Assembly: GCF_005146945.1 (NCBI RefSeq)
Contig: NZ_SWMS01000026.1
Span: forward strand, 34,142 to 98,141
DNA from: Prauserella endophytica
GTDB taxonomy: Bacteria; Actinomycetota; Actinomycetes; Mycobacteriales; Pseudonocardiaceae
Length of the DNA: 64,000 nt
Direction: 5' to 3'
The position numbers were made by a program, and so were the translations under genes. The first letter of the stretch is position 1, and each line of letters begins with the position of its first letter. Positions 47,513 through 56,406 of the stretch are shown piece after piece. The notes below the pieces were generated by a model, which worked only from the letters and a program-made list of their open reading frames with translations, had not been told where the DNA came from and made no database searches.

Positions 47513-47652
47513 GGCCGGACACCCGCGTGGTCTCCAGGTGCGGGTATCCCCGGCCGTGCCGGCGGAACGAGGGAGTTCCGGCGCGGATGCCGTCAGGCTG
47601 CGGCCCTGATGCACCTTCCCCGGTATCAGGTCCGCAACCTGACGGCATCCGC
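47513..47652 (+). ncRNA. Three-stem structured leader between mraZ and rsmH
   Basis: Stem 1 pairs GGCCGG (47513) with CCGGCC (47550-47555) and encloses ACCCGC/GCGGGT. Stem 2 is CGGAAC/GTTCCG (47563-47580). Stem 3 is a 25-bp hairpin: GCGGATGCCGTCAGG (47583-47597) pairs perfectly with 47638-47652, then TGCGG/CCGCA and CTGAT/ATCAG, around a 14-nt loop. An Rfam motif named mraW RNA is known at this location in actinobacteria, but its consensus could not be checked here. Stem 3 could also be a mobile palindrome. Confidence 0.5.
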
Positions 47653-47699
47653 ACCGGACGAGGACAACGGGGCGGGTGAGGCGAAAGGGGGCGGGGCCC

Positions 47700-48656
47700 G
47701 TGAACGACGGCACCGCGCACCTCCCCGTCCTGCTCGACCGCGTCCTCGAGCTGTTCGAGCCCGCGCTCTCCGACCGCGAGGCCGTGCTCGTCGACACGAC
47801 GCTCGGGCTCGGTGGGCACGCCGACGCGCTGCTGACGGCCCATCCGGCGCTGCGCCTGATCGGGCTGGACCGCGATCCCAACGCACTCGAGCGCTCTCGC
47901 GAGCGGCTCACCCGGCACGGCGACCGCGTGGAGTTCGTCCATGCCGTCTACGACCGGCTGCCGGAGGTGCTCGAGGAGCACGGGCTGTCGCATGTGGACG
48001 GTGTACTGATGGACCTGGGGGTGTCCTCGATGCAGCTCGACCTCGCCGAACGGGGATTCGCGTACGCGCGCGACGCGCCGCTCGACATGCGCATGGACCC
48101 GACGTCCGGGCGCACCGCCGCGGACGTGCTCAACACCTACCCGCTCGCCGACCTCACGCGGATCCTGCGTGACTACGGCGAGGAGCGCTTCGCCCACCGC
48201 ATCGCCAAGGCCGTGATCGCGGAGCGGGAGAAGGAGCCGTTCGAGCGCAGCGAACGGCTCGTCCGGCTGCTCTACGACACCGTGCCCGCGCCGAGCAGGC
48301 GCACGGGAGGGCATCCCGCCAAGCGCACGTTCCAGGCGCTGCGCATCGAGGTCAACGGCGAGCTGGACACGCTGAGGGCCGCCGTGCCCTCGGCGATCGA
48401 CGCGCTCGCGCCCGGCGGGCGGATCGTCGTCGAGTCCTATCACTCGCTGGAGGACCGCATCGTGAAGCGCGCGTTCGCGGAGAAGGCGTCCTCGCGCACG
48501 CCGGAGGGTCTCCCGGTGGAGCTGCCTGGCCACGGCCCCGAGCTGCGCCTGCTGACTCGCGGTGCCGAGAAGGCCGACGAGCGGGAGATCGAACACAACG
48601 CGCGAGCGGCCTCGGTGCGGCTGCGCGCCGCCGAACGGATTGGAGCGGATGCCTGA
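47700..48656 (+). CDS. rsmH: 16S rRNA (cytosine1402-N4)-methyltransferase
   Basis: 318-residue MraW/RsmH enzyme. The SAM-binding motif is [15 protein letters not shown], with [10 protein letters not shown] and [10 protein letters not shown]; the C-terminal signature [13 protein letters not shown] and [13 protein letters not shown] is complete. GTG 47700 follows an AAAGGGGG ribosome binding site. It overlaps the next gene (TGATG). Confidence 0.96.
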   Translation: MNDGTAHLPVLLDRVLELFEPALSDREAVLVDTTLGLGGHADALLTAHPALRLIGLDRDPNALERSRERLTRHGDRVEFVHAVYDRLPEVLEEHGLSHVDGVLMDLGVSSMQLDLAERGFAYARDAPLDMRMDPTSGRTAADVLNTYPLADLTRILRDYGEERFAHRIAKAVIAEREKEPFERSERLVRLLYDTVPAPSRRTGGHPAKRTFQALRIEVNGELDTLRAAVPSAIDALAPGGRIVVESYHSLEDRIVKRAFAEKASSRTPEGLPVELPGHGPELRLLTRGAEKADEREIEHNARAASVRLRAAERIGADA

Positions 48657-49330
48657 TGACCGCGCCGGCACGCACACGTACACGCACACGCACCCAGTCC
48701 GCGTCCCGTACCCGGCAGCGCATGCGCGCCACCACGACGGCGGTCCCCGAGGCTCCCGAGGTCGGCGGCGCGCCGAGGCGGCGCAGTTCGGCGGCTGAGC
48801 GCGCCTACGCGCGGCGCGCCCAGCGAGCACGGGAGTTGCGGCGTGAGGCCGCCCCCGAGGATGGCGGGCCGCGCCCGCGGCTGCGCCTGCGCTGGCCGCG
48901 TTCGCGCGCGTCCTTCGTGCTGCTGCTGATGGCGCTGATGGCCGCGGGTGTGGCGACCACGCTGGGACTGTCCACACAGGCCATCGCCGACTCCTACCGG
49001 CTCGAGGAGCTGCGGCAGGGCAACGCCAACCTCGCCGAGTACTCGGAGCAGCTACAGCGTGAGGTGGCGAGCGCGGAGTCGCCGTCCTCGCTCGCCGAGC
49101 GTGCCAAGGCGCTCGGCATGGTGCCCGGCGGCAACCCGGCGCGCATCGTCGTGAACGAGGACGGCTCGATCCGCGTCGTCGGCGAGCCCACCAAGGCCAC
49201 CGCGCCCGCGCCGCCCCCCGCCCCGGAACCCGAGCCGGAACCCGACCCGGCCTCCGCCGGTCCGCGGCCGGGCCAGCAAGGGCAGCAGGGGCAGCAGGGG
49301 CAGAGCCCGGACGAGGGCCGGGACCAGTAG
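48656..49330 (+). CDS. ftsL: FtsL-like septum protein
   Basis: 224 residues, in the ftsL position between rsmH and pbpB (as Rv2164c). A very basic Arg/Thr-rich cytoplasmic N-terminus (about 85 residues) precedes one transmembrane helix (FVLLLMALMAAGVATTLGL). A short coiled coil (YRLEELRQGNANLAEYSEQLQ) and a Pro/Glu- then Gln/Gly-rich tail follow. Sequence identity to E. coli FtsL is too low to see; assignment is by topology and position. Confidence 0.8.
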   Translation: MTAPARTRTRTRTQSASRTRQRMRATTTAVPEAPEVGGAPRRRSSAAERAYARRAQRARELRREAAPEDGGPRPRLRLRWPRSRASFVLLLMALMAAGVATTLGLSTQAIADSYRLEELRQGNANLAEYSEQLQREVASAESPSSLAERAKALGMVPGGNPARIVVNEDGSIRVVGEPTKATAPAPPPAPEPEPEPDPASAGPRPGQQGQQGQQGQSPDEGRDQ

Positions 49331-49419
49331 GCAGGGCAGGACCAGGGCACCGGCGGGCAGGCGGAGAACGCCGCGGCCGGCTAGCCGCAGGAGGAGCAGG
49401 CGACGACCGGAGGGGATTG

Positions 49420-51342
49420 ATGCCAGGTCAGGCACGATCGCGAGGAGGAGCCGGTAGGGGCGGCACGCGCCGCACCTACTCGGCCAGGGCGCGCAGAGGG
49501 GGCGCGCCCGTTATCGACGGCGGTAACCGAGGGCGCTTCGTCGTCGGCCGGATCTTCCTGGTCGTCCTGCTCGTCGCGGCGGGCCTCAAGCTCGTGCAGG
49601 TGCAGGGTTTCCAGGCCGAGGCACTGTCGGCGAAGGCGGAGCGGCAGCGCACGACCACCATCGACATCCCGGCCCAGCGTGGGTCCATTGTGGACCGCAA
49701 TGGGCAGGAGCTGGCGTTCAGCGTGGAGACGCGCATGCTGTGGGCGAACCTGCGGCTGATGCGCAAGACGTGGGACGAGTTCGCGCGCGAGAACCCCGAG
49801 TCGGGCGAGAACTACCGCACGCGGGTCGCCGAGATCGCGAAGTTCATCGCCGCCAAGCTGCCGGACAAGACCACCGAGTCCGAGCTGCTGGCCGACTTCC
49901 ACAAGGACGCCAGCTTCACCTATCTCGTCGACGGCGTCGAGCCGTCGATCGCCGACGAGATCAAGGCGAAGTACCCGGAGATCGGCTACGAGAAGCGGGC
50001 GAAGCGGGAGTACCCCGGAGGAGAGCTGGCCTCGAACCTCGTCGGTTACGCGAACTGGCGCACCGACGACCCGGACGTGTCCAAGCACAACATCCACGGA
50101 CTATCCGGCCTGGAGAACATGCGCGACAGCGACCTGGCCGGCACGCCGGGGCGGCAGATCGTCGACACCGCGCAGGGCAACGACAACGTCGTGATCCCCG
50201 GCACCGAACGGGATCTGCAGCCGGCCACCCCGGGCTCGGACCTGGAGCTGACGATCGACTCCGACCTGCAGTACGACCTGCAGAACAAGCTCGCGGAGTA
50301 CGTCCGGGCCTCCGACGCGCAGGGCGGCAGCGCGATCGTCATGGACGCCAAGACCGGCGAGGTCTACGCGCTCGCCAACGACAAGACGCTGGACCCGAAC
50401 GCTGGCTCGCTCGACCCGGAGCTGATGAACAACACCGCGGTCACCACCCCGTTCGAACCGGGCTCGGTGAACAAGATCGTCACCGCGGCGGCGGCCATCG
50501 AGCACGGCATCGTGGAGCCGGACTCGGTCTTGCAGGTCCCTGGCTCGATCGAGGTCGCCGACCATGTCGTGCACGACGCGTGGGACCACGGGACCCAGCC
50601 GTTCACGGCCACCGGCATCTTCGCGAAGTCGTCCAACGTCGGCACGCTCATGCTCGCCGAGGAACTCGGGCCGGACCGGTACCTGGACATGCTGCGGAAG
50701 TTCGGGCTCGGCAAGCGCACCGGCATCGGCCTGCCCGGCGAGAGCCCCGGTTACGTGCCGCCGCGCAGCCAGTGGTCGGGCACGACGTTCGGCAACCTGC
50801 CGATCGGACAGGGCCTGTCGATGACCGTCGTGCAGATGGCGAGCATGTATCAGGCGATCGCGAACGGCGGCGTGCGCGTGGAGCCGAGGATCGTGAGCGC
50901 GAAGATCACGCCGGACGGCACGCGGGTGCCCGAGCCGAAGCCGAAGTCGTCGCGGGTGGTGAGCACCGAGACCGCCAACACGGTCAAGGACATGCTCCGG
51001 GCGGTGACGCAGGACGGCGACACCTACCACCGGGGCACCGCTCCGCAGGCGGCGCTGGAGGGCTACCAGATCTCCGGTAAGACCGGCACGGGCCAGCAGG
51101 TGGACCCCGAGACGGGCGCCTACAGCAACCACCTCTACAACATCACCTTCGCCGGCATGCTGCCCGCCGACGACCCCCGGTTCGTGGTGGGCATCCGGCT
51201 CGACGCGCCCGACACGACGTTGCCGGAGGGCTCCTCGGCGGCGCCGTTGTTCCACGAGATCGCCTCGTACCTGGCGCAGCGCTACCAGTTGCCGCTGTCG
51301 GACGAGCAGGCTCCGGTCGTGCCCCTGATCCAGGCCGGCTGA
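49420..51342 (+). CDS. pbpB: Peptidoglycan D,D-transpeptidase FtsI (PBP3-like)
   Basis: 640-residue class B penicillin-binding protein that crosslinks septal peptidoglycan. An N-terminal basic tail and a membrane anchor (FLVVLLVAAGLKLVQV) precede the dimerisation domain (QRGSIVDRNGQELAFS). The transpeptidase has active-site Ser349 in SVNK, SSN in AKSSNVGT and KTGT at 554-557. ATG 49420 follows CGGAGGGG; a TTG just before it is less likely. murE would normally follow in actinobacteria but does not here. Confidence 0.95.
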   Translation: MPGQARSRGGAGRGGTRRTYSARARRGGAPVIDGGNRGRFVVGRIFLVVLLVAAGLKLVQVQGFQAEALSAKAERQRTTTIDIPAQRGSIVDRNGQELAFSVETRMLWANLRLMRKTWDEFARENPESGENYRTRVAEIAKFIAAKLPDKTTESELLADFHKDASFTYLVDGVEPSIADEIKAKYPEIGYEKRAKREYPGGELASNLVGYANWRTDDPDVSKHNIHGLSGLENMRDSDLAGTPGRQIVDTAQGNDNVVIPGTERDLQPATPGSDLELTIDSDLQYDLQNKLAEYVRASDAQGGSAIVMDAKTGEVYALANDKTLDPNAGSLDPELMNNTAVTTPFEPGSVNKIVTAAAAIEHGIVEPDSVLQVPGSIEVADHVVHDAWDHGTQPFTATGIFAKSSNVGTLMLAEELGPDRYLDMLRKFGLGKRTGIGLPGESPGYVPPRSQWSGTTFGNLPIGQGLSMTVVQMASMYQAIANGGVRVEPRIVSAKITPDGTRVPEPKPKSSRVVSTETANTVKDMLRAVTQDGDTYHRGTAPQAALEGYQISGKTGTGQQVDPETGAYSNHLYNITFAGMLPADDPRFVVGIRLDAPDTTLPEGSSAAPLFHEIASYLAQRYQLPLSDEQAPVVPLIQAG

Positions 51343-51347
51343 ACGAA

Positions 51348-51388
51348 GGGAACGGCCCGGCATCCCCGAGGAATGCCGGGCCGTTCCC
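51348..51388. terminator. Perfect 16-bp hairpin after pbpB
   Basis: GGGAACGGCCCGGCAT (51348-51363) pairs with ATGCCGGGCCGTTCCC (51373-51388) around a 9-nt loop. It sits between pbpB and the convergent ABC permease gene (stop 51395) and marks the end of the division cluster here. Confidence 0.85.
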
Positions 51389-51394
51389 GAATCC

Positions 51395-52210
51395 CTACAG
51401 TCCCGCGGTGCGGAAGCGGCGGATCGACAGCGGGACGAACACCGCCAGCAGCAGCACGCACCAGCCGACGGTGGCGAGCACCGGGTTGGCGATGGGCCAC
51501 GCGACGTCGCCGACGGGCAGCCCGGGATTGCCGAACAGCTGACGGCAGGCCGCCGTCGCCGCGCTCACGGGGTTCCAGTCGGCGATCGCCTGCAGGATGG
51601 CCGGCATGCCATCGGTGGGCACGAAGATGTTGGAGATCATCGTGACCGGCATGATCAGCGGGCCGATCCTCGCCGCGGTCTCCTCGTTCTTCGCCAGCGA
51701 GCCGAGGAACACGCCGAGCCACGACACGGCGTACTGCAGCAGCAGGAGCAGCCCGAACCCGGCGAGCGTCGCGCCGATGCCGTTGTGCGCCCGCCAGCCG
51801 AACAGCAGGCCGCACGCCGCCATGATGACGAGGCTGCCCGCCGCGATCACCAGATCGGCCGCCGTCTGTCCGAACGGGACGGCGGAGCGGGCCATCGGCA
51901 TGGAGCGGTAGCGGTCCATGACGCCCAGCCCGTTGTCCTTGGCGATCACCGTCAGGGCGCCCATCACGCCGAACACGGTGCTCATCACGAACAGGCCGGG
52001 CATGAGGTACTCGCGGTAGTTCCCGCCGCCGGGAATGGGGATGGCGCTGCCGAAGACGTAGCCGAACAGCACCACCGAGACGAGCGGGAAGGCGAACGTC
52101 GCGGCGATCTGACCTGGCTGGTGCTTGAGCTTGAGCAGGTTGCGGCTCATGACGGCGAGGCCGTCGGAGAGCCCGGTGCGCAACGGGGACGCGGTCGCGG
52201 GCGCGGTCAT
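51395..52210 (-). CDS. ABC-2 type permease (DrrB-like)
   Basis: 271-residue membrane subunit with six helices. The ABC-2 pattern is clear: RNLLKLKHQPGQIAATFAFP, EYLMPGLFVMSTVFG, RYRSMPMARSAVPFGQ and the C-terminal NPVSAATAACRQLFGNPG. It overlaps the ATPase gene upstream by 4 nt. Together they make a daunorubicin-type exporter. Confidence 0.92.
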   Translation of the reverse strand: MTAPATASPLRTGLSDGLAVMSRNLLKLKHQPGQIAATFAFPLVSVVLFGYVFGSAIPIPGGGNYREYLMPGLFVMSTVFGVMGALTVIAKDNGLGVMDRYRSMPMARSAVPFGQTAADLVIAAGSLVIMAACGLLFGWRAHNGIGATLAGFGLLLLLQYAVSWLGVFLGSLAKNEETAARIGPLIMPVTMISNIFVPTDGMPAILQAIADWNPVSAATAACRQLFGNPGLPVGDVAWPIANPVLATVGWCVLLLAVFVPLSIRRFRTAGL

Positions 52211-53190
52211 CGGGCCGTCTCCTCGGGGGTCGTGGTGGTGGGTTTGCCGGTGAGGGTCAGGAACACCTCGTCGAGCGTCGGCTTGCGGATGCCGACGTCC
52301 ACCGCCTTCACCCCGGCCTGGTCGAGCTGCCGCACGATGTCGGGCAGCGCCAGTGAGTCGGCGCCCACCGGCACGCTCAGCAGCCCGCGGTCGGCGTCGA
52401 TGTCGGGCTCGGCGCCGGTGCCGGCGAGCACGGCGAGCGCCCGCGCGGCTTCGGCGATCTCGGCGGCATCGCCCACGGTCACGTCGATCCGGCCCCCGAT
52501 CCGCGCCTTGAGCTCGTCGGGAGTGCCCGACGCGATCACCTTGCCGGTGTCGATCACGGCGATGTTGTGGGCCAGCTGGTCGGCCTCGTCGAGGTACTGC
52601 GTGGTGAGCAGCACCGTGGTGCCCTGTCCGACGAGGTCGCGGACGGTGTCCCAGATCTCGTTGCGGCTGCGCGGGTCCAGCCCCGTGGTCGGCTCGTCGA
52701 GGAACAGGACGGTGGGAGAGACGATCAGGCTCGAGATGAGGTCGAGCCTGCGGCGCATCCCGCCCGAGTAGGTCTTGACCAGCCGGTCGGCCGCGTGGGC
52801 GAGGTCGAAGCGCTCGAGCAGCTCGTCGGCCCGCTCCCTGGCTCGCTTGGTGCCGAGGTGGAAGAGCCTGCCGAAGATGCGCAGGTTCTCCCGTCCCGTG
52901 AGCTGCTCGTCGAGCGCCGCGTGCTGCCCGGCCAGTCCGATCTCACGGCGGACGGCGCCGGCCTCGCGCACCACGTCGTGGCCGGCCACGGTGGCCCGGC
53001 CCTCGTCGGGCCTGGTGAGCGTGGCGAAGACGCGCACCGACGTGCTCTTGCCGGCCCCGTTCGGGCCGAGCAGCCCGTAGACCTGCCCGGCGGGCACGGT
53101 CAGATCGAGCCCGTCGAGTGCCTGCGTCTGCCCGAATCTCTTGCGTAGTCCCTCGGCGACGACGACGGCGTCACCCGTGTGTTTCCCCAT
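52207..53190 (-). CDS. DrrA-like ABC transporter ATPase
   Basis: 327-residue ATPase. Walker A is GPNGAGKST, the signature YSGGMRRR, Walker B VLFLDEPTTGLD; the C-terminal DrrA-type domain ends in KPTLDEVFLTLTG. ATG 53190 is chosen; the reading frame extends much further upstream only antisense to the TetR gene. It is divergent from, and probably regulated by, the TetR gene through the repeats between them. Confidence 0.93.
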   Translation of the reverse strand: MGKHTGDAVVVAEGLRKRFGQTQALDGLDLTVPAGQVYGLLGPNGAGKSTSVRVFATLTRPDEGRATVAGHDVVREAGAVRREIGLAGQHAALDEQLTGRENLRIFGRLFHLGTKRARERADELLERFDLAHAADRLVKTYSGGMRRRLDLISSLIVSPTVLFLDEPTTGLDPRSRNEIWDTVRDLVGQGTTVLLTTQYLDEADQLAHNIAVIDTGKVIASGTPDELKARIGGRIDVTVGDAAEIAEAARALAVLAGTGAEPDIDADRGLLSVPVGADSLALPDIVRQLDQAGVKAVDVGIRKPTLDEVFLTLTGKPTTTTPEETAR

Positions 53191-53205
53191 GAAGACCCCT
53201 GAAGT

Positions 53206-53255
53206 GAGTACGATGTACGCAGTACAAAGGTAGCCAACCGAGTACGACGTACGCA
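53206..53255. promoter_or_regulatory. Pair of TetR-type operators
   Basis: GAGTACGATGTACGCA (53206-53221) and GAGTACGACGTACGCA (53240-53255) differ at one base and lie 34 bp apart in the divergent promoter. Each contains the inverted repeat GTAC-GAY-GTAC. They are the likely binding sites of the adjacent TetR protein. Confidence 0.7.
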
Positions 53256-53280
53256 ACTGAGTTTCGCCGAAGGAGAACGG

Positions 53281-54009
53281 GTGGCAGGCACGGGCGAGGC
53301 ACGGCTGTCGGCTTTGGTCCGCGTGTGGGGCGACCAGCAGCGGCGCACGCGTGGACCCGCACCCGCCTACAGCCGGGACCAGATCGCCGACGCGGCCATC
53401 GAGATCGCCGACGAGGAGGGGCTGGCCGCGGTCACGATGCGCAAGGTCGCCGCGCGCCTCGGCACCGGGGCGATGAGCCTGTACCGGTACGTCGCGAACA
53501 AGGAGGCGCTCGTCGAGCTGATGGCCGACCGGATATTCGGCAGGGAGGAGTGGCCCGAGCCCAGCGGCGACTGGAAGCGAGACCTCGGCGACATCGCGCG
53601 TGGGCAGCGGCGGGCGCTGCTCGCGCACCCGTGGTTGCCCCGCGTGTGGTCGGGCAGGCCCGCGATGGGACCGAACATGCTGCGCGGCTTCGAGCGCTCG
53701 ATGTCCATCCTGGACGGTCTCGGCCTCGGCATCGACGACATGTTCGAGACCATCGCACTGGTCAACACCTGGGTCGACGGCTACGTGCAGAGCGAACTGG
53801 CGACCCGCGAGTTCTTCGGCGACGCCGACGACGAGGAGGTGCACCGGGCGATGGCGCCCTACGTCGAGTCGGTCATCGAGAGCGGCGAGTACCCGTACTT
53901 CGCCCGCCTGATCGCCGAGGCCAAGGCGCCCCACCAGGACGCGGAGAGCCGTTTTGAACGCGCCCTCGACCGGATCCTCGCCGGCATCGAGGCCACCCTC
54001 CCGGAGTGA
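53281..54009 (+). CDS. TetR family repressor
   Basis: 242 residues. The helix-turn-helix is AAIEIADEEGLAAVTMRKVA then RLGTGAMSLYRYVANKEAL, and the C-terminal TetR_C domain binds an unknown ligand. An N-terminal extension of about 28 residues (LVRVWGDQQRRTRGPAPAYS) is common in actinobacterial members. GTG 53281 follows GGAGAACGG. It is divergent from the Drr-type exporter. Confidence 0.92.
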   Translation: MAGTGEARLSALVRVWGDQQRRTRGPAPAYSRDQIADAAIEIADEEGLAAVTMRKVAARLGTGAMSLYRYVANKEALVELMADRIFGREEWPEPSGDWKRDLGDIARGQRRALLAHPWLPRVWSGRPAMGPNMLRGFERSMSILDGLGLGIDDMFETIALVNTWVDGYVQSELATREFFGDADDEEVHRAMAPYVESVIESGEYPYFARLIAEAKAPHQDAESRFERALDRILAGIEATLPE

Positions 54010-54017
54010 CCCCAACC

Positions 54018-54070
54018 GCAGTGAAGGCCACCATCACTGCGTTCAACGCAGTGATGGTGGCCTTCACTGC
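54018..54070. repeat. 53-bp perfect palindrome, family 1, copy 4
   Basis: Arms of 26 nt, beginning GCAGTGAAGGCCACCATCAC, pair without mismatch around a central C. It lies 8 nt after the TetR stop and 8 nt before the stop of the convergent ligase gene, so it fills the whole junction. Confidence 0.97.
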
Positions 54071-54078
54071 AGTGGGTC

Positions 54079-55875
54079 CTACTTGGCGTAGAGGGAGTCG
54101 ATCGCGGCGGCGTAGTTCTTGCTCACCACGTTGCGCTTGAGCTTCAGGCTCGGCGTGATCTCCCCGCCCGCCTCGGTGAAGTCGTTGGGCAGGATCGTGA
54201 ACTTCTTGATCGACTCCGCGTGCGACACGAGCTTGTTCGCCTCGTCCACCGCCGCCTGCACGGCCGCCTTCAGGTCCGGGTCGTCGGCGAGGTCGGACAC
54301 CGAAGCGCCCTCGGGCTTGCCGTGCTGCGACTTCCAGGCCGGGAAGAACTCCTCGTCGATCGTCACCAGCACGCCGATGAACGGGCGCTGGTCACCGACC
54401 ACCATGGCCTGGCTGATCAGCGGGTTGGCCTTGAGCGTGTCCTCGAGCGCCGACGGCGCGACGTTCTTGCCGCCCGCCGTGACGATGATCTCCTTCTTGC
54501 GCCCGGTGATCTTGAGGAAGCCCTCGTCGTCGAGCTCGCCCAGGTCGCCGGTGTGGAACCAGCCGTCCTCGAGCGACTCGGCGGTGGCCTGCTCGTTGTT
54601 CCAGTAGGAGCCGAACACGATGTCGCCCTTGAGCAGCACCTCGCCGTCGTCGGCGATCCGCACCGAGGTGCCCGCGACCGGCCTGCCGACCGTGCCGACC
54701 TTGAACGCGTCCTCGGTGTTGACGTTGGCGGCCGCGCTGGTCTCGGTGAGGCCGTAGCCCTCGAACACCGGCACGCCGATGCCGCGGAAGAAGTGCGCGA
54801 GCCGGGTGCCGAGCGGGGCGCCGCCGGATACGGCGGCGACGCACCGGCCGCCCAGCGCCGCCCGCAGCTTGGTGTAGACCAGCTTGTCGAACACCGTGTG
54901 CTTGATCTTCAGCCCCAGGCCGGCACCGCCCGCGTCCCTCGCCTCGCTGTAGGCGACGGCGGTGGCCTCGGCGGCGTCGAAGATCTTGCCCTTGCCCTCG
55001 GAGTGGGCCTTGAGCTTCGCGCCGTTGTAGACCTTCTCGAACACACGCGGCACGGCCACCACGAACGTCGGCCGGAACGTGCCGAGGTCGGCGACAAGGT
55101 CCTTGATGTCGGCGGTGTGCCCGAGCGTGGCCCGGGAGGTGAAGGCCGTCAGGGCGATGGCGCGCGCCAGGATGTGGGCCAGCGGCAGGAACAGCAGCAG
55201 CGAGTTGCCCGCGCCCATCAGCTGCGGGAACGCGGCGATGTCGGCGCGGACCTCGGCCAGCAGGTTGCGGTGGGTCAGCGTGACGCCCTTGGGCCTGCCC
55301 GTGGTGCCCGACGTGTACACGATGGTGGCGACGTCGTCGGCGCGAACGGAGCGGCGGCGGGTGTGCACGTCGTCGTCGGACACGTCGGCGCCGAGCGAGC
55401 TCAGCTCGCCGACCGCGGGCTTGTCGCCCTCGATCTGCCAGGCGTGGTCGAGCTCCGGCAGCCTGCCGCGCACCTCGCCCAGCGTCTTGCCGTGCTCGGC
55501 CGTCTCGACGAACACCGCCTTGGCGCCCGAGTCGGAGAGGATCCAGTGGACCTGTTCCGCGGAGGAGGTCTCGTAGATGGGGACCGTGACCCCGCCGGCG
55601 GCCCAGATCGCGAAGTCGATCAGGGTCCACTCGTAGCGGGTCTTCGACATCAGCCCCACGCGGTCGCCCTGCTTGAGCCCGGCCTTGATCAGGCCCTTGG
55701 CGACGGCCAGCGCCTCGGCCGCGAACTCGCGCGCGGTGACGTCGCGCCACGAGCCGTCGACCTGGCGCCGAAAACTCACGGTTTCGCCGAACCGCTCCGC
55801 GTTGGCCCACACGACGTCCGAGGCGTTCTCGTCGTCGGCGACGGTCCGGCTGGCGGGGGCGCTGTACTCGCGCAC
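54079..55875 (-). CDS. fadD15: Long-chain fatty acid-CoA ligase (FadD15-like)
   Basis: 598-residue AMP-forming acyl-CoA synthetase. The P-loop-like motif is IVYTSGTTGRPKGVTLTH, followed by GYGLTETSAAANVN, DGWFHTGDLGELDDEGFLK and the catalytic lysine region near ITPSLKLKRN. GTG 55875 has GGAGG 5 nt upstream. Position beside SRPBCC, metallophosphoesterase and ArsA-like genes matches Rv2187. Confidence 0.93.
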   Translation of the reverse strand: MREYSAPASRTVADDENASDVVWANAERFGETVSFRRQVDGSWRDVTAREFAAEALAVAKGLIKAGLKQGDRVGLMSKTRYEWTLIDFAIWAAGGVTVPIYETSSAEQVHWILSDSGAKAVFVETAEHGKTLGEVRGRLPELDHAWQIEGDKPAVGELSSLGADVSDDDVHTRRRSVRADDVATIVYTSGTTGRPKGVTLTHRNLLAEVRADIAAFPQLMGAGNSLLLFLPLAHILARAIALTAFTSRATLGHTADIKDLVADLGTFRPTFVVAVPRVFEKVYNGAKLKAHSEGKGKIFDAAEATAVAYSEARDAGGAGLGLKIKHTVFDKLVYTKLRAALGGRCVAAVSGGAPLGTRLAHFFRGIGVPVFEGYGLTETSAAANVNTEDAFKVGTVGRPVAGTSVRIADDGEVLLKGDIVFGSYWNNEQATAESLEDGWFHTGDLGELDDEGFLKITGRKKEIIVTAGGKNVAPSALEDTLKANPLISQAMVVGDQRPFIGVLVTIDEEFFPAWKSQHGKPEGASVSDLADDPDLKAAVQAAVDEANKLVSHAESIKKFTILPNDFTEAGGEITPSLKLKRNVVSKNYAAAIDSLYAK

Positions 55876-55983
55876 GTGAACCTCCGTGTCCCACTGTGTT
55901 ACTCGCCGGTCAACTTAGCCCCAATATGTCCGTTTGACCATGGGCGGGTCCCGGTGATCGGGTGAGCATGTCATTCTGCACCC

Positions 55984-56397
55984 GTGTTGGCATCCGATAA
56001 CGCGCCCGCGCTGGACATCGTTGACGAAACGTTCCTCGCGGTGCCCCCGAGCACGGTCGCCGCGGCGTTCGCCGCCCCCCGCTCGTGGTCGAGATACTGG
56101 CCCGACCTGGTGCTCGAAGTTTACACCGACCGCGGCGACGCCGGCCTCCGCTGGACGGTGCGCGGTGCGCTCGTCGGCACCATGGAGGTGTGGCTGGAGC
56201 CCGTGCTGGACGGCACGCTGCTGCACTATTTCCTCAGGGCGACCCCCGCGAGTCCCGCCCGGTTGCGCCCTCGGGAGCTGCGCCGGGAGTTCGACCGCAG
56301 GGCACGGGCCGCTAAGGCGATCGCGCTGGAACTCAAGCAGCTGCTCGAGGACGGTCGCGAGCCGGGCGTGCCGCCCCGCGCTCCCGCCGCTCGGTAG
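55984..56397 (+). CDS. SRPBCC/polyketide-cyclase-like protein (Rv2186c-like)
   Basis: 137 residues. The lipid-binding START-like fold is suggested by VDETFLAVPPSTVAAAFAAP, SWSRYWPDLVLEVYTDRGDAG and a long C-terminal helix (RREFDRRARAAKAIALELKQ). GTG 55984 is used. It is divergent from fadD15 and 9 nt before the phosphoesterase. Ligand unknown. Confidence 0.75.
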   Translation: MLASDNAPALDIVDETFLAVPPSTVAAAFAAPRSWSRYWPDLVLEVYTDRGDAGLRWTVRGALVGTMEVWLEPVLDGTLLHYFLRATPASPARLRPRELRREFDRRARAAKAIALELKQLLEDGREPGVPPRAPAAR

Positions 56398-56406
56398 GCT
56401 GTCGAC

